Shown here: positions 55,031-64,000 of the stretch, in pieces
How positions within the stretch are numbered: the first letter of the stretch is position 1
How the letters are laid out: every line of letters begins with the position of its first letter
Origin: Millisia brevis NBRC 105863
GTDB taxonomy: Bacteria; Actinomycetota; Actinomycetes; Mycobacteriales; Mycobacteriaceae
NCBI RefSeq assembly: GCF_001552615.1
Contig: NZ_BCRN01000003.1
Span: 124,001 to 188,000, forward strand
Reading direction: 5' to 3'
Length of the DNA stretch: 64,000 nt
Position numbers and translations under genes: made by a program
Notes under the pieces: generated by a model
What the model saw: only the letters and a program-made list of their open reading frames with translations
The model's database searches: none
What the model was told of the DNA's origin: nothing

Positions 55031-57505
55031 CTAGCGCCGAATCCTGGCCATGTCCGGATCAACGACCGGATCGGCCACGACCACCGCGGTTTCCGGCACG
55101 CCCAGATACTGCACGCTGACCGCGGTACCGTCCGCGTACTCGGTCGGCAGCCACGCGTAGGCAAGTGTACGTTCGACCGTCGGCGAGTACCCGGCACTCG
55201 TCACGTAGCCGACGACCGCGCCGTCGATCGAGACCGGCTCCTTGCCCAGCAGCACCGCGTCGGGGTTGTCGAGCATGATCGTGCGCAGCGTCTGCTTCGG
55301 CGCCGGGGCGTTCTCCAGCGCCGCCCTGCCGATGAAGTCGTCCTTCTTCATCCGCACCGCGAAGCCCAATCCCGCGGCGGCGGGGGTGTGTTCGATCGTC
55401 ATATCGGTACCCGCCGAACGGTAACCCTTTTCGATGCGCAGGCTGTTGAAGGCGATCCGCCCGGCCGCGATCAGCCCGTACGGCTCACCGGCGGCGAAGA
55501 GGGTCTTCCACAGCTTGTAGCCGTACTCGGCGCTCGCGTAGATCTCCCACCCGAGTTCGCCGACGTAGGACACCCGCATCAGGGTGACCGGCACCGACCC
55601 GATCGAGGTCTCGATCGCCCGGAAGTACTTCAGCCCGGTATTCGACAGGTCGGCCGGCGTCAGCGGGGCGAGCAGGTCGCGCGCGAGCGGACCCCACAGG
55701 CCGATACAGCAGGTGCCGCCGGTGATGTCGCGGACGGTGACCGATCCGTCTTCCGGCAGATGCCGGGTCATCCAGTCCATGTCGAGCGGGCCGTTCGCGC
55801 CGACCTGGAAGCGGTCGGGCGCCAGGCGGGCGACGGTCAGGTCGCTGCGCACCCCGCCGGTGGGTTCGAGCATCAGGGTGTAGATGACCGAGCCGACCGA
55901 CTTGTCGACGTTGTTGGTGGTCAGGTGCTGCAGGAAGGCGACGGCGCCGGGACCCGAGACCTCGTAGCGGGTCAGCGGGGTCATGTCGTAGGCGGCGACG
56001 GCCGCGCGCGTCCAGGCGGCCTCGGCCACCGCGATCGGCGACCAATGCCGCGCACCCCAGCCCTCGCGTTCGGGGATGCGCAGGCCCTCGTCGACCAACC
56101 GCTCGAGCAGGCCGGCGTTCGCCTCGAACCACGCGGGCCGCTCCCACATGCCGGCTTCGAAGAAGTAGGCGCCGAGGTCGATGTGCTCGCGGTGGAAGGG
56201 GCTGGTGCGCACCTCGCGCGGCTCACCGCGCTGATCGTGCGGGTGGATGACGTCGTAGACCTCGGCGAACTGCTGCGAGGCGGTCGGCAGGATGACGTCG
56301 TCGATCAGGGCGGCGTCCTCGAACCGGTACAGATCGCATTCGTGCACATCGTGTTCGGGGGTGCCGTCGACCAGCCACTGCGCCAGCGCGCGGGCGACGC
56401 CCGCGGAATGGGTGACCCACACCGCCTCGGCGACCCAGAAACCGGCCAGGTCGCGGTGCTCACCCATGATCGAGTGACCGTCGACGGTGAACGAGAAGAT
56501 GCCGTTGAACGCCGAGTCGATCTTGTTGTCCGCCAACGTCGGTAGCAGCGCGACGCTCTCGCGCCAGGCAGGCGCGAAGTCGTCCTCGGTGAACAGCAGC
56601 TTCGAGGGCATCTCCTCGGCGCTGATGCGGCTGGTGTCCCCGGCGGGCAGGGTCGACAGGTCGGTCACCGGCATCGGGCGGTGGTCGTAGTAGCCGATGC
56701 CGAGGCGGTCGCCGTGCTCGCGGTAGTACAGGTCGCCGTCCTGGTGCCGCAGGATCGGCAGCCCGGCCTCGGCGAGTGGGGTATTGCGTCCGACCAGCGG
56801 CGCCACCTGATCGGTGATCGCGTACTGGTGGGCCATCGGCACCAACGGGATCGTCAGGCCGACGCGGCGGCCGAACTCGGCGCCCCAGAAGCCGGCGCAG
56901 CAGACGACCACGTCGGCGTCGACGATCCCCTCGGCGGTGCGCACCCCGGTGACCCGGCCGCTCGCCTGGATCACCTCGACCACTTCCTGGTGGCCGCGGA
57001 ATTCGACGCCGCGCTCCATCGCCCGACGCGCCTGCGCCTCGACCGCACGCATCGCCTTGGCCAGGCCGTCCTTCGGGGTGAACAGGCCGCCGCGGATCCG
57101 GTCGCGGTCGAGCAGCGGGTAGAGCTCGAGCACCTCGTCGGGTGACAGCAGGCTGAACTCGACGTCGCGCGACGCCGCCCACCCGGCCTTGCGGTGCAGG
57201 TCGGTCCACCGCTCGTCGGTGGTGGCGACCTCGAGGCCGCCGACGGAGTTGAAGCACCAGCCGTCGGGGTGTTCGAGCGAGCGGTACTTGTCGATCGTAT
57301 AGCCGGCAAAGGCGGTCATCGTCTTCGACGGGTTGGTCTGGAAAACCAATCCCGGTGCGTGCGAGCTCGATCCGCCGGTGAGGAAGAGCGGGCCGCGATC
57401 GAGCACGGTGATATTGGTCCACCCGCGTTCGCTCAGTTCGTCCGCCAGCGCGGAGCCGACGATGCCGGCTCCGATGATGACGACCTTCGGGTCCGATGTG
57501 GTCAC
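55031..57505 (-). CDS. Dimethylglycine oxidase/dehydrogenase (FAD-GcvT fusion)
   Basis: Demethylates N,N-dimethylglycine to sarcosine and passes the one-carbon unit to tetrahydrofolate. The 824-residue protein has an N-terminal FAD amine oxidase domain (VVIIGAGIVGSALADELSER; FAD-linking His in GGSSSHAPGLVFQTNPSKTM) and, from about residue 430, folate-binding GcvT and barrel domains (RYEVSGPGAVAFLQHLTTNN, VSYVGELGWEIYA, YRSAGTDMTIEHTPAAAGL). Size and motifs match Arthrobacter dimethylglycine oxidase (~830 residues). The GTG at 57503-57505 with GAAGGA upstream gives the canonical start. Oxidase versus dehydrogenase cannot be settled from sequence alone. Confidence 0.9.
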   Translation of the reverse strand: MTTSDPKVVIIGAGIVGSALADELSERGWTNITVLDRGPLFLTGGSSSHAPGLVFQTNPSKTMTAFAGYTIDKYRSLEHPDGWCFNSVGGLEVATTDERWTDLHRKAGWAASRDVEFSLLSPDEVLELYPLLDRDRIRGGLFTPKDGLAKAMRAVEAQARRAMERGVEFRGHQEVVEVIQASGRVTGVRTAEGIVDADVVVCCAGFWGAEFGRRVGLTIPLVPMAHQYAITDQVAPLVGRNTPLAEAGLPILRHQDGDLYYREHGDRLGIGYYDHRPMPVTDLSTLPAGDTSRISAEEMPSKLLFTEDDFAPAWRESVALLPTLADNKIDSAFNGIFSFTVDGHSIMGEHRDLAGFWVAEAVWVTHSAGVARALAQWLVDGTPEHDVHECDLYRFEDAALIDDVILPTASQQFAEVYDVIHPHDQRGEPREVRTSPFHREHIDLGAYFFEAGMWERPAWFEANAGLLERLVDEGLRIPEREGWGARHWSPIAVAEAAWTRAAVAAYDMTPLTRYEVSGPGAVAFLQHLTTNNVDKSVGSVIYTLMLEPTGGVRSDLTVARLAPDRFQVGANGPLDMDWMTRHLPEDGSVTVRDITGGTCCIGLWGPLARDLLAPLTPADLSNTGLKYFRAIETSIGSVPVTLMRVSYVGELGWEIYASAEYGYKLWKTLFAAGEPYGLIAAGRIAFNSLRIEKGYRSAGTDMTIEHTPAAAGLGFAVRMKKDDFIGRAALENAPAPKQTLRTIMLDNPDAVLLGKEPVSIDGAVVGYVTSAGYSPTVERTLAYAWLPTEYADGTAVSVQYLGVPETAVVVADPVVDPDMARIRR

Positions 57506-57558
57506 GTCGTGATGTCCTTCCGGGGACGTTCGAGCGATGGGGGGGTTGGGAGTGGGGC

Positions 57559-58446
57559 CTACCCGAAGACGACGGTGCTGCTGCCGTTCAACAGGACTCG
57601 GTGTTGGCAATGCCAGCGCACCGCGCGGGAGAGGGCCAGGGCCTCGGCGTCGCTGCCGGTGGTCGCCAGTCGGCGCGGGTCGTGGGTGTGGTCGATGCGG
57701 ATGACCTCCTGCTCGATGATCGGCCCCTCATCGAGGTCGGGGGTCACGTAGTGGGCGGTGGCTCCGACGTACTTGACGCCGCGTTCGAACGCCTGGTGGT
57801 ACGGCTTGGCGCCCTTGAAACCCGGCAGGAACGAGTGGTGAATGTTGATCGCCCGGCCGCGCAACTTCGCGCAGGTGCCGTCGGAGAGCACCTGCATATA
57901 GCGGGCCAACACCACCAGATCGGCGTTGTAGTCGTCGATCAGCTCGAGCAGGGCCTGCTCGGCCTGCGCCTTGGTGTCCGAAGTGACGGGGATCCGGTGG
58001 TACGGCAGGCCGACCGCCTCGGCCATCGGCCGCAGGTCCTCGTGGTTGGACACCACCGCGACCAGTTCACCGCCGAGAGTGCCGGAGCGCCACCGGAAGA
58101 TCAGGTCGTTGAGGCAGTGCCCGAGCTTCGAGACCATGACCACCACGCGGGTGGGCCGATCGTCGCTGAGGGTGTGGTGCCCGTCGAGATCGGCGACCAG
58201 ACGGTCGAAGGCCTCCTCGATCTCGGCGATGTCGATATCGCCGGTCGCGAAAAACTCGGTGCGCAGGAAGAACATCCCGCCGTGCACGTCGTCGAACTGG
58301 CGCTGATCGACCACCGTGCACCGGTAGTCGTGCAGCAGCGATCCGATCGCGTGCATGATGCCGCCGCGCGACGGGCACTGCAGCGTCAGCACGTACCGGC
58401 GCGCGGTCTGCGCGTCGGGACGGACGATCTCCTCGAGGACGGTCAT
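57559..58446 (-). CDS. purU: Formyltetrahydrofolate deformylase
   Basis: Hydrolyses 10-formyl-THF to formate and THF. The 295-residue protein has an N-terminal ACT domain (YVLTLQCPSRGGIMHAIGSL) and a formyltransferase-type catalytic domain with LARYMQVLSDG, INIHHSFLPGFKGAKPYHQA (Asn-His catalytic pair) and GATAHYVTPDLDEGPIIEQE with the catalytic Asp. The ATG overlaps the soxG stop (ATGA). Within this operon it likely regenerates THF from the one-carbon units released by dimethylglycine and sarcosine demethylation. Confidence 0.95.
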   Translation of the reverse strand: MTVLEEIVRPDAQTARRYVLTLQCPSRGGIMHAIGSLLHDYRCTVVDQRQFDDVHGGMFFLRTEFFATGDIDIAEIEEAFDRLVADLDGHHTLSDDRPTRVVVMVSKLGHCLNDLIFRWRSGTLGGELVAVVSNHEDLRPMAEAVGLPYHRIPVTSDTKAQAEQALLELIDDYNADLVVLARYMQVLSDGTCAKLRGRAINIHHSFLPGFKGAKPYHQAFERGVKYVGATAHYVTPDLDEGPIIEQEVIRIDHTHDPRRLATTGSDAEALALSRAVRWHCQHRVLLNGSSTVVFG

Positions 58447-59012
58447 CCCCGGGCCCCTTCCGGTTCGAGGTACTCGACTGCCGCGTCGGCGAGCCAGTCG
58501 GCGAGGTAGCGGGCGAAGGAGGCGCGCACCAACACCCGGAAGGTGTCGGGGTCGGCTGTGCGGTACAGGATCACGTTCGCTCGGGCCAGGTCGGTCTGCA
58601 CGACGCGGTCCGACCCGAAGACGTCCGGGTGCAGGTCGATCGACGATCCCATCATCAGCACGGTCCGGGCGGCCGGACCGGAGATCTCGAGGATCGTCCG
58701 CTGCCCGGAGGTATCGACGACCGCACCGGCGTCACCGATCGCGGCGACGAGCTCGGCTTCGGCGATCCACGGCGCGATGTCCTCCCGCACGACCAACCAT
58801 TCCTGCGGTCCGAGCCAGGCGACCAGGGTGTCGCCGTCGCGGCGGACCTCGCCGACGCCCGGTACGGGCAGGCCGGCGATGTCGTCGAAGGCCTGCACGG
58901 TCAGTTGGGCGGCGAAGGGGACCTCGACGATCGAGATCCGCTCCGACCGCACGATCGGGGCGCGGCCATCGAGCGGGCTGCGCCGCTGCGCGGTAGGGGT
59001 GCTGCTAGCCAT
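58443..59012 (-). CDS. soxG: Sarcosine oxidase gamma subunit
   Basis: The gamma subunit of heterotetrameric sarcosine oxidase, 189 residues. It shows a GcvT-like fold with LVAWLGPQEWLVVRED and GQRTILEISGPAARTVLMMG, then FGSDRVVQTDLARANVILYR and FRVLVRASFARYLADWLADA, typical of SoxG. The ATG at 59010-59012 has AAGGAG nine nt upstream and overlaps the soxA 3' end by 8 bp; a longer start at 59039 is less likely. Confidence 0.92.
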   Translation of the reverse strand: MASSTPTAQRRSPLDGRAPIVRSERISIVEVPFAAQLTVQAFDDIAGLPVPGVGEVRRDGDTLVAWLGPQEWLVVREDIAPWIAEAELVAAIGDAGAVVDTSGQRTILEISGPAARTVLMMGSSIDLHPDVFGSDRVVQTDLARANVILYRTADPDTFRVLVRASFARYLADWLADAAVEYLEPEGARG

Positions 59013-61812
59013 CGCGACGTTCTCCTTCCGGATCGACAAAGACCGTTCCGGTGACTTCCACTTCGAGCAATCGACCGCCGATCGGCACGTCGAGACGTTC
59101 GCCGATGCGCTCGCGCCCGCCGGAGATCAGCGCCAGGGCGAACGGATGGCCCAGTTCGGCGCTGCGGTAGCTCGAGGTGACGTGTCCGAGCATCGGCACC
59201 GGCGGCGGGGGCAGGACGCGGTCCGGGCGGTGATCGATCACCTGCGACCCCTCCGGCAGCACGGTGCTGCGGTCGACCGGCACCAGTCCGACCAATTGCT
59301 TGCGGTCGGGTGCGGTGGCCAACGGCCGCTGCAACGAGCGTTTGCCGACGAAGTCGGGCTTCTTCTTCGACACCACCCACGCCATCCCGAGGTCCTGCGG
59401 GGTGACGGTGCCGTCGGTGTCCTGCCCGATGATCGGGTAGCCCTTCTCGGCGCGCAGCACGTGCATCGTCTCGGTGCCGTACGGGGTGATCCCGTACGGC
59501 TCGCCGGCGGCGATGATCGCCTCCCAGACGGCGCGGCCGTAGGTCGCCGGGACGTTGACCTCGTAGGCCAGTTCGCCGGAGAAGGAGATCCGCGCGATCC
59601 GGGCCGGCACGCCCAGGATCGAGGTGTTCTGCCAGGTCATGAACCCGAAGGCGTCGTTGGAGACGTCGAGGTCGTCGGCGATCGCGCCGATCACCTCGCG
59701 CGAGCGCGGCCCGACGACCGGGAAGGTGCACCAGTGCTCGGTCTGCGAGGTCAACCGCACCCGAAGCTCGGGCCATTCGGTCTGGAGCCACTCCTCCATC
59801 CACTCGAGGATCGCCGCGGCGCCGCCGGTGGTGGTGAAGACCAGGTAGCGGTCGGGCGCCAGGCGCATGACGGTGCCGTCGTCGATCACCATGCCGTCGG
59901 CGCCGCACATGACGCCGTAGCGCACCTTGCCGACGCCGAGGCTGCTCATCATGTTGGTGTAGAGCCGGTCGAGCAGGATCGGCGCGTCCGGCCCGGCGAC
60001 GTCGATCTTGCCGAGCGTCGACCCGTCGAGGATGCCGACACCGCTGCGGACGGCGGCACATTCGCGCAGCACCGCGGCGTTCATGTCCTCGCCGCTGCGC
60101 GGGTAGTAGCGCGGCCGCTTCCACTGGCCGACGTCCTCGAAGACCGCGCCGCGCGCGACATGCCAGTCGTGCACGGCGGTGATCCGCACCGGGTCGAAGA
60201 GGTCGCCGCGGTAGCTGCCGGCGAGGGTCGCGAACGACACCGGGGTATACGGCGGGCGGAAGGTGGTCACCCCGACCGCGCCGATCGGCGAACCGAGCAA
60301 CTCGGCGACGATCCCGGCGGTGACCACACCGGAGGTCTTGCCCTGGTCGTGCGCGGTCCCGATCGTGGTGTAGCGCTTGACGTGTTCCACCGAGCGCATG
60401 CCGGCGCCGATCGCCCGCACGATGTCGGCGACCGTCGCATCGCGTTGCAGATCGACGAACGACAGCGCCTCGTCGGCCGGGTCGGTCGAGGCGCGCCACA
60501 GCGATGTGGGCGCGGCGGCGGGGCGGTCGGTGACTGTCGGCAGGGCGGGTCCGTCGACCGGGTCGATCCCCAGCTCGGTCAGCAGATCGGCTGCGGCGGC
60601 GGCGCCGTCAGTGATACCGGGACCGACGCCGGGGTGTCCGGCGGCCGCGCCGACCACCCGGGTGGCGGCCGGGAGCGTGTCGGGGACGAAGGCGTGCAGG
60701 TCGTCGTCCCAGCGCAGGGTCGCGCGCAGCTGGCTCGCCAGGTGCACCGCGGGGTTCCAGCCGCCGGAGACCAGCACGTGGTCGCAGGAGATCTCGTCGC
60801 CGGTGTCGAGGGTGACCGCCTCGACTCGATCGGTGCCGGCGGCGCGCAGTACCCGGGCGTTCGGGTACAGCGGGATCGACCGGTCCGCCGCGGCGGCGGC
60901 CAGATCCGCGGACACCTCCGGGCGCGGATCGACGAGGGCGGCGATCGTGACGCCCGCGTCGGCCAGGGCGAAGGCGGCGGCGTAGGCGCTGTCGTCGCCG
61001 GCGAAGACCACCCCGCGCGCACCGGGCAGGACCCCGTAACGCTCCAGGTACTCCCCGGCCGCGCCGGCGAGCAGGATGCCGGGCAGGTCGTTGTTCGCGA
61101 AGACGATCGGGCGCTCGTGCGCGCCGGTCGCGAGGATCAGGCCGCGGGCCCGGATGCGGTGGACGCGTTGCCGGGAGATCTGCTGGGGTGCCGCGGTTCC
61201 GAGGTGATCGGTGCGGTTTTCCACCGCGAGGACCAGGCCGTCGTCGTAGGCGCCGAAGGCGACGGTGCGCTGCAGGCGCAGGGCATTGGGCTGCGCGTCG
61301 AACTGCGCGACCAAATCCGTCACGACCGCCGAGTCGACCTGCGCGCCGCCCGGTTGGGGGCGGTCGTCGACCAGGATGACGCGCACCCCGGTGCGGGCGG
61401 CGGTCACCGCGGCGGCCAGGCCGGCGGGCCCGGCTCCGACCACCAGGATCTCGGCGTGGTGGTGGAGCGCGTCGTAGCGGGCGCGGTCGGGTTCGTCGCT
61501 CAGCCGTCCCCAGCCCGGCACGCCGTGTGCGACGAGGCCGGGGCACAGCTCGATCGTGGTGGCGGGGACCATCGGCTCGATGAACGGGGCGTCGATGCCG
61601 ACCTGTGCGGTGGCGTCCTCCGCCCCGGAGCCGGTGATGCCGCGCGGGCGACCGAGGTTGACACTGGTGGTAATGCGGTGAATCCCGTTGGCCAGCAAGG
61701 CCGACGCCAGGGTGTCCCCGCGGTAGCCGGTATAGGTCTGCCCGTCGAAGACGAACTCGATCGGCGCCGTGCGGTCGACGGTGCCGCCGCTGGGCGTCCG
61801 CAGCTCGGTCAT
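59005..61812 (-). CDS. soxA: Sarcosine oxidase alpha subunit
   Basis: The large subunit of heterotetrameric sarcosine oxidase, 935 residues. It has an N-terminal ferredoxin-like region (FVFDGQTYTGYRGDTLASAL), a dinucleotide-binding domain (ILVVGAGPAGLAAAVTAART near 130, LATGAHERPIVFANNDLPGI) and a C-terminal folate-binding GcvT domain (GVGILDGSTLGKIDVAGPDA, ISFSGELAYEVNVPATYG). The enzyme oxidises sarcosine to glycine, forming 5,10-methylene-THF and H2O2. The ATG at 61810-61812 overlaps the soxD stop. Confidence 0.95.
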   Translation of the reverse strand: MTELRTPSGGTVDRTAPIEFVFDGQTYTGYRGDTLASALLANGIHRITTSVNLGRPRGITGSGAEDATAQVGIDAPFIEPMVPATTIELCPGLVAHGVPGWGRLSDEPDRARYDALHHHAEILVVGAGPAGLAAAVTAARTGVRVILVDDRPQPGGAQVDSAVVTDLVAQFDAQPNALRLQRTVAFGAYDDGLVLAVENRTDHLGTAAPQQISRQRVHRIRARGLILATGAHERPIVFANNDLPGILLAGAAGEYLERYGVLPGARGVVFAGDDSAYAAAFALADAGVTIAALVDPRPEVSADLAAAAADRSIPLYPNARVLRAAGTDRVEAVTLDTGDEISCDHVLVSGGWNPAVHLASQLRATLRWDDDLHAFVPDTLPAATRVVGAAAGHPGVGPGITDGAAAAADLLTELGIDPVDGPALPTVTDRPAAAPTSLWRASTDPADEALSFVDLQRDATVADIVRAIGAGMRSVEHVKRYTTIGTAHDQGKTSGVVTAGIVAELLGSPIGAVGVTTFRPPYTPVSFATLAGSYRGDLFDPVRITAVHDWHVARGAVFEDVGQWKRPRYYPRSGEDMNAAVLRECAAVRSGVGILDGSTLGKIDVAGPDAPILLDRLYTNMMSSLGVGKVRYGVMCGADGMVIDDGTVMRLAPDRYLVFTTTGGAAAILEWMEEWLQTEWPELRVRLTSQTEHWCTFPVVGPRSREVIGAIADDLDVSNDAFGFMTWQNTSILGVPARIARISFSGELAYEVNVPATYGRAVWEAIIAAGEPYGITPYGTETMHVLRAEKGYPIIGQDTDGTVTPQDLGMAWVVSKKKPDFVGKRSLQRPLATAPDRKQLVGLVPVDRSTVLPEGSQVIDHRPDRVLPPPPVPMLGHVTSSYRSAELGHPFALALISGGRERIGERLDVPIGGRLLEVEVTGTVFVDPEGERRDG

Positions 61813-62099
61813 CGGGCGCCTTCCTTGGCATCGGAGGTGTCGGACGTGTCGGAGGAAACCGGGGTGAAGGCGTAGGTCACCGTGTCGCGCTCGGCGGTGA
61901 ACCAGCGGCGGCAACCGGACGAGTGGTACCAGCGTTCGGTGAAGCGGCCCATCGGATTCGGGCGGAAGAACAAGTAATGCGCCCAGTCGACGTCGTCGAG
62001 TGCGGCCGGGTTCTCGGGATAGGCGATACCGGCCGCTCCCCCGTAGTGGAATTCGGTCTCTTCGCGCGGCCCGCAGTTCGGGCAGCCGATCAGTTGCAT
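61809..62099 (-). CDS. soxD: Sarcosine oxidase delta subunit
   Basis: Small zinc-binding delta subunit, 96 residues, starting MQLIGCPNCGPREETEFHYG. The N-terminal CPNC pair and a later SSGCRRWF Cys are the expected zinc ligands, and DVDWAHYLFFRPNPMGRFTE, then RWYHSSGC, is characteristic of SoxD. The Asp/Ser/Thr-rich tail is not conserved. It lies between soxB and soxA. Confidence 0.94.
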   Translation of the reverse strand: MQLIGCPNCGPREETEFHYGGAAGIAYPENPAALDDVDWAHYLFFRPNPMGRFTERWYHSSGCRRWFTAERDTVTYAFTPVSSDTSDTSDAKEGAR

Positions 62100-62110
62100 G
62101 GCCGATCCTT

Positions 62111-63346
62111 CTAGTGGGCGACGGCGGCGGCGCCGTGCTCGTCGATCAGGGCGCCGGAGATGAAGCGGTCCAGCGTGAACGGGGCGTTGACCTCGTGCGG
62201 CTCGCCGGTGGCGACCATATGCGCCATGCACCAGCCGACACCGGGGGTCGCCTTGAATCCGCCGGTCCCCCACCCGCAGTTGAGGTACAGGTTCTCGAAC
62301 GGGGTCGCACCGACGATCGGCGACGCGTCCGGGGTGACGTCGACGATGCCGGCCCAGGTGCGCAGCAGCCGGGCCCGCCCGAAGATCGGGAACAGCTCCA
62401 CCGCCGCGGCCATCTGCCGTTCGATGATGTGGAAGGCGCCGCGCCGGCCGTAGCCGTTGTAGGAATCGACGCCGGCGCCCATCACCAGTTCACCCTTGTG
62501 CGCCTGCGAGACGTAGACGTGTACCGCGTTGGACATCACCACGGTCGGATGGACCGGCTCGAGCAGTTCGGAGACCAACGCCTGCAGCGGGTGGCTCTGC
62601 AGCGGCGCGGGGATCCCCAGCTGGTCGAGCAGGGTCGAGGTATGCCCGGCCGCGCACAACGCGACCGTGCCGCAGCCGATCTCACCGCGGGTGGTGGTCA
62701 CGCCGGTCACCCGATCACCGTCGGTCCGGAATCCGGTGACCTCGCAGTTCTGGATGATGTCGACCCCGGCCGCGCTCGCCTTGCGGGCGAAGCCCCAGGC
62801 GACGTAGTCGTGCTTGGCGATACCGCCGCGCGGCTGGAAGGTCGCGCCGAGCACCGGGTAGCGGATGTCCGCGGAGGTGTTGACGATCGGGCAGACGGTG
62901 CCGACCTCCTTCGGGTCGAGCCACTCGGCGTCGATCCCGTTGAGCCGGTTGGCCTCGATGCGCCGGACGCTGTCGCGCACGTCCTGCTCGGTATGCGCCA
63001 GGTTCATCACCCCGCGCTGGCTGAACAGGATCGGATAGCCGAGGTCCTCCTCGAGCCCCTCCCAGAGCTTCAGGGCGTGCTCGTAGATGCCGGCGCTCTC
63101 GTCCCACAGATAGTTCGAGCGGATCAGCGTGGTGTTGCGCGCCATATTCCCGCCGGCGAGCCAACCGCGTTCGAGTACGGCGACATTGGTGATCCCGTGG
63201 TTGCGCACCAGGTAGTGGGCGGTCGCCAGACCGTGCCCGCCGCCACCGACGATCACCACGTCGTAGTGGCGCTTGGGTTCCGGGTTGTCCCACAGGAAAT
63301 CCGGGTGCTCGGGGAGATCCGCGCCGGGCGGCGTCGTACCGGCCAT
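62111..63346 (-). CDS. soxB: Sarcosine oxidase beta subunit
   Basis: FAD-containing catalytic beta subunit, 411 residues, where sarcosine is oxidised. Motifs are the Rossmann [40 protein letters not shown], and [20 protein letters not shown] with the His/Lys region used for covalent flavin attachment in the family. The C-terminal [20 protein letters not shown] is typical. ATG 63344-63346. It is the first sox gene, downstream of the betaine-demethylase reductase gene. Confidence 0.95.
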   Translation of the reverse strand: MAGTTPPGADLPEHPDFLWDNPEPKRHYDVVIVGGGGHGLATAHYLVRNHGITNVAVLERGWLAGGNMARNTTLIRSNYLWDESAGIYEHALKLWEGLEEDLGYPILFSQRGVMNLAHTEQDVRDSVRRIEANRLNGIDAEWLDPKEVGTVCPIVNTSADIRYPVLGATFQPRGGIAKHDYVAWGFARKASAAGVDIIQNCEVTGFRTDGDRVTGVTTTRGEIGCGTVALCAAGHTSTLLDQLGIPAPLQSHPLQALVSELLEPVHPTVVMSNAVHVYVSQAHKGELVMGAGVDSYNGYGRRGAFHIIERQMAAAVELFPIFGRARLLRTWAGIVDVTPDASPIVGATPFENLYLNCGWGTGGFKATPGVGWCMAHMVATGEPHEVNAPFTLDRFISGALIDEHGAAAVAH

Positions 63347-63381
63347 CTACCTGTCCTTCACGAGTTGGGCGAACATGGCTG

Positions 63382-64000
63382 TCAGTTGTCGAGGACGACC
63401 GACGAGGTGGGCACCGAGCAGCAGAGCAATACCTTGCCCTGCTTGACCTCCCGCGGACGGATGCCGCCGTTGTGGTTCATCTCGACATCGCCCGAGATCT
63501 TGGTGACCTTGCAGGTGCCGCACATGCCCTGGCCGCACGACGAGGGCAGCATGATGCCCGCGGCCGCGGCGGCGTCGAGGATCGGGGTGTCCGGCGGGCA
63601 CAGGATGCTGCGGCCGCGGCGGGAGAACTCGATGGTGAATCCCTCGGTCGCCGGCTCGGCCATCGCCACCGGCGGCGGGACCGCCAGGACGTAGCTCTCC
63701 TCGTGGATGCGTTCCGGTGAGATCCCCTGGGCGATCAGCACTTCGCGAATATCGCGACGGAAGGAATCCGGACCGCAGAGGTAGATCTCCCGGTCCGCGT
63801 GGTCCGGGCAGATCGCCAGCAGCAGGTCGCCGGTCAGCCGGCCGCGGTGACCGTCCCAGGCGTCGAGCGAATCGCGGGTGCAGGTATGCCCGACCAGGAT
63901 CGTGTTGTCGATCTCCTCGGCGGCCAGATGGTCGAGTTCCGCCCGGAAGGCGATATCCGACGGGGTGCGGGCGCTGTGCACGAAGGCGATATCGCAGCCG
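63382..64000 (-). CDS. gbcB: Glycine betaine demethylase reductase (GbcB-like), 5' end beyond window
   Basis: The C-terminal ~205 residues of a ferredoxin:NAD(P)H reductase with a fused plant-type [2Fe-2S] domain. Visible are the reductase part (HSARTPSDIAFRAELDHL, REIYLCGPDSFRRDIREVL) and the ferredoxin domain with cluster cysteines in SSCGQGMCGTCKV and LLCCSVP. The reading frame stays open to position 64000, so the start is outside the window. With the sox and dimethylglycine genes, this fits the reductase of the Rieske-type GbcA glycine betaine demethylase; gbcA itself is not in view. A generic oxygenase reductase is the alternative. Confidence 0.83.
   Translation of the reverse strand, partial: GCDIAFVHSARTPSDIAFRAELDHLAAEEIDNTILVGHTCTRDSLDAWDGHRGRLTGDLLLAICPDHADREIYLCGPDSFRRDIREVLIAQGISPERIHEESYVLAVPPPVAMAEPATEGFTIEFSRRGRSILCPPDTPILDAAAAAGIMLPSSCGQGMCGTCKVTKISGDVEMNHNGGIRPREVKQGKVLLCCSVPTSSVVLDN

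Overview
This window is GC-rich actinobacterial DNA, most likely from the Mycobacteriales (Gordonia/Rhodococcus/Williamsia/Nocardia-like). The evidence is the mycobacterial gene order valS-folC-DUF4233-ndk, GTGA/ATGA gene overlaps, GTG starts, a possible leaderless gene, and several IdeR/DtxR-type iron boxes (consensus TTAGGTTAGCCTAACCTAA). Genus-level placement is inference. I see no rRNA, tRNA, IS element or CRISPR array, and no intergenic stretch longer than 300 bases.

Layout: (1) 1-6.3 kb: housekeeping genes valS-folC-DUF4233-ndk (minus strand) and two small zinc-finger-like proteins. (2) 6.3-9.5 kb: molybdate importer modABC with a TOBE/HTH regulator first in the operon. (3) 9.5-47.8 kb: an iron-regulated siderophore island of about 38 kb. 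It holds two FecCDE-type importers, two lipoprotein binding proteins, a siderophore-interacting reductase, an EntS-like exporter, a complete set of 2,3-dihydroxybenzoate (DHB) genes (isochorismate synthase, isochorismatase, dehydrogenase, AMP ligase, free-standing aryl carrier protein), an ornithine N5-monooxygenase, and three NRPS genes encoding five modules. At its right edge is a short, apparently non-catalytic relative of adenylate-forming enzymes with the best-matching iron box of the window. (4) 47.7-50.8 kb: a large HTH/HhH DNA-binding-like protein and an acyl-CoA dehydrogenase-like protein. (5) 50.9-64 kb: a choline to glycine catabolic operon: IclR regulator, choline dehydrogenase, betaine aldehyde dehydrogenase, dimethylglycine oxidase, formyl-THF deformylase, heterotetrameric sarcosine oxidase soxBDAG, and the reductase of glycine betaine demethylation, which runs off the window end.

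How the siderophore genes fit together: chorismate is converted to DHB, which is adenylated and loaded on the aryl carrier. The NRPS at 36667-44409 has an EntF-like starter condensation domain and a C-terminal acidic tail. The NRPS at 27831-35489 has an acceptor-type start and also carries such a tail. The NRPS at 23248-27834 lacks the tail and so looks terminal. Reading the specificity residues by eye gives the order X1, D-X2, Gly, D-X2', D-X1', where the X1 pair has nearly the same code (Orn-like, E278/D331) and the X2 pair is Arg-like (D278/D331). I therefore predict a DHB-capped pentapeptide with hydroxyornithine, a mixed catecholate/hydroxamate siderophore related in concept to heterobactin and fuscachelin. 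No thioesterase, MbtH protein, phosphopantetheinyl transferase or hydroxyornithine acyltransferase is visible in the window, so how the chain is released is an open and interesting question.
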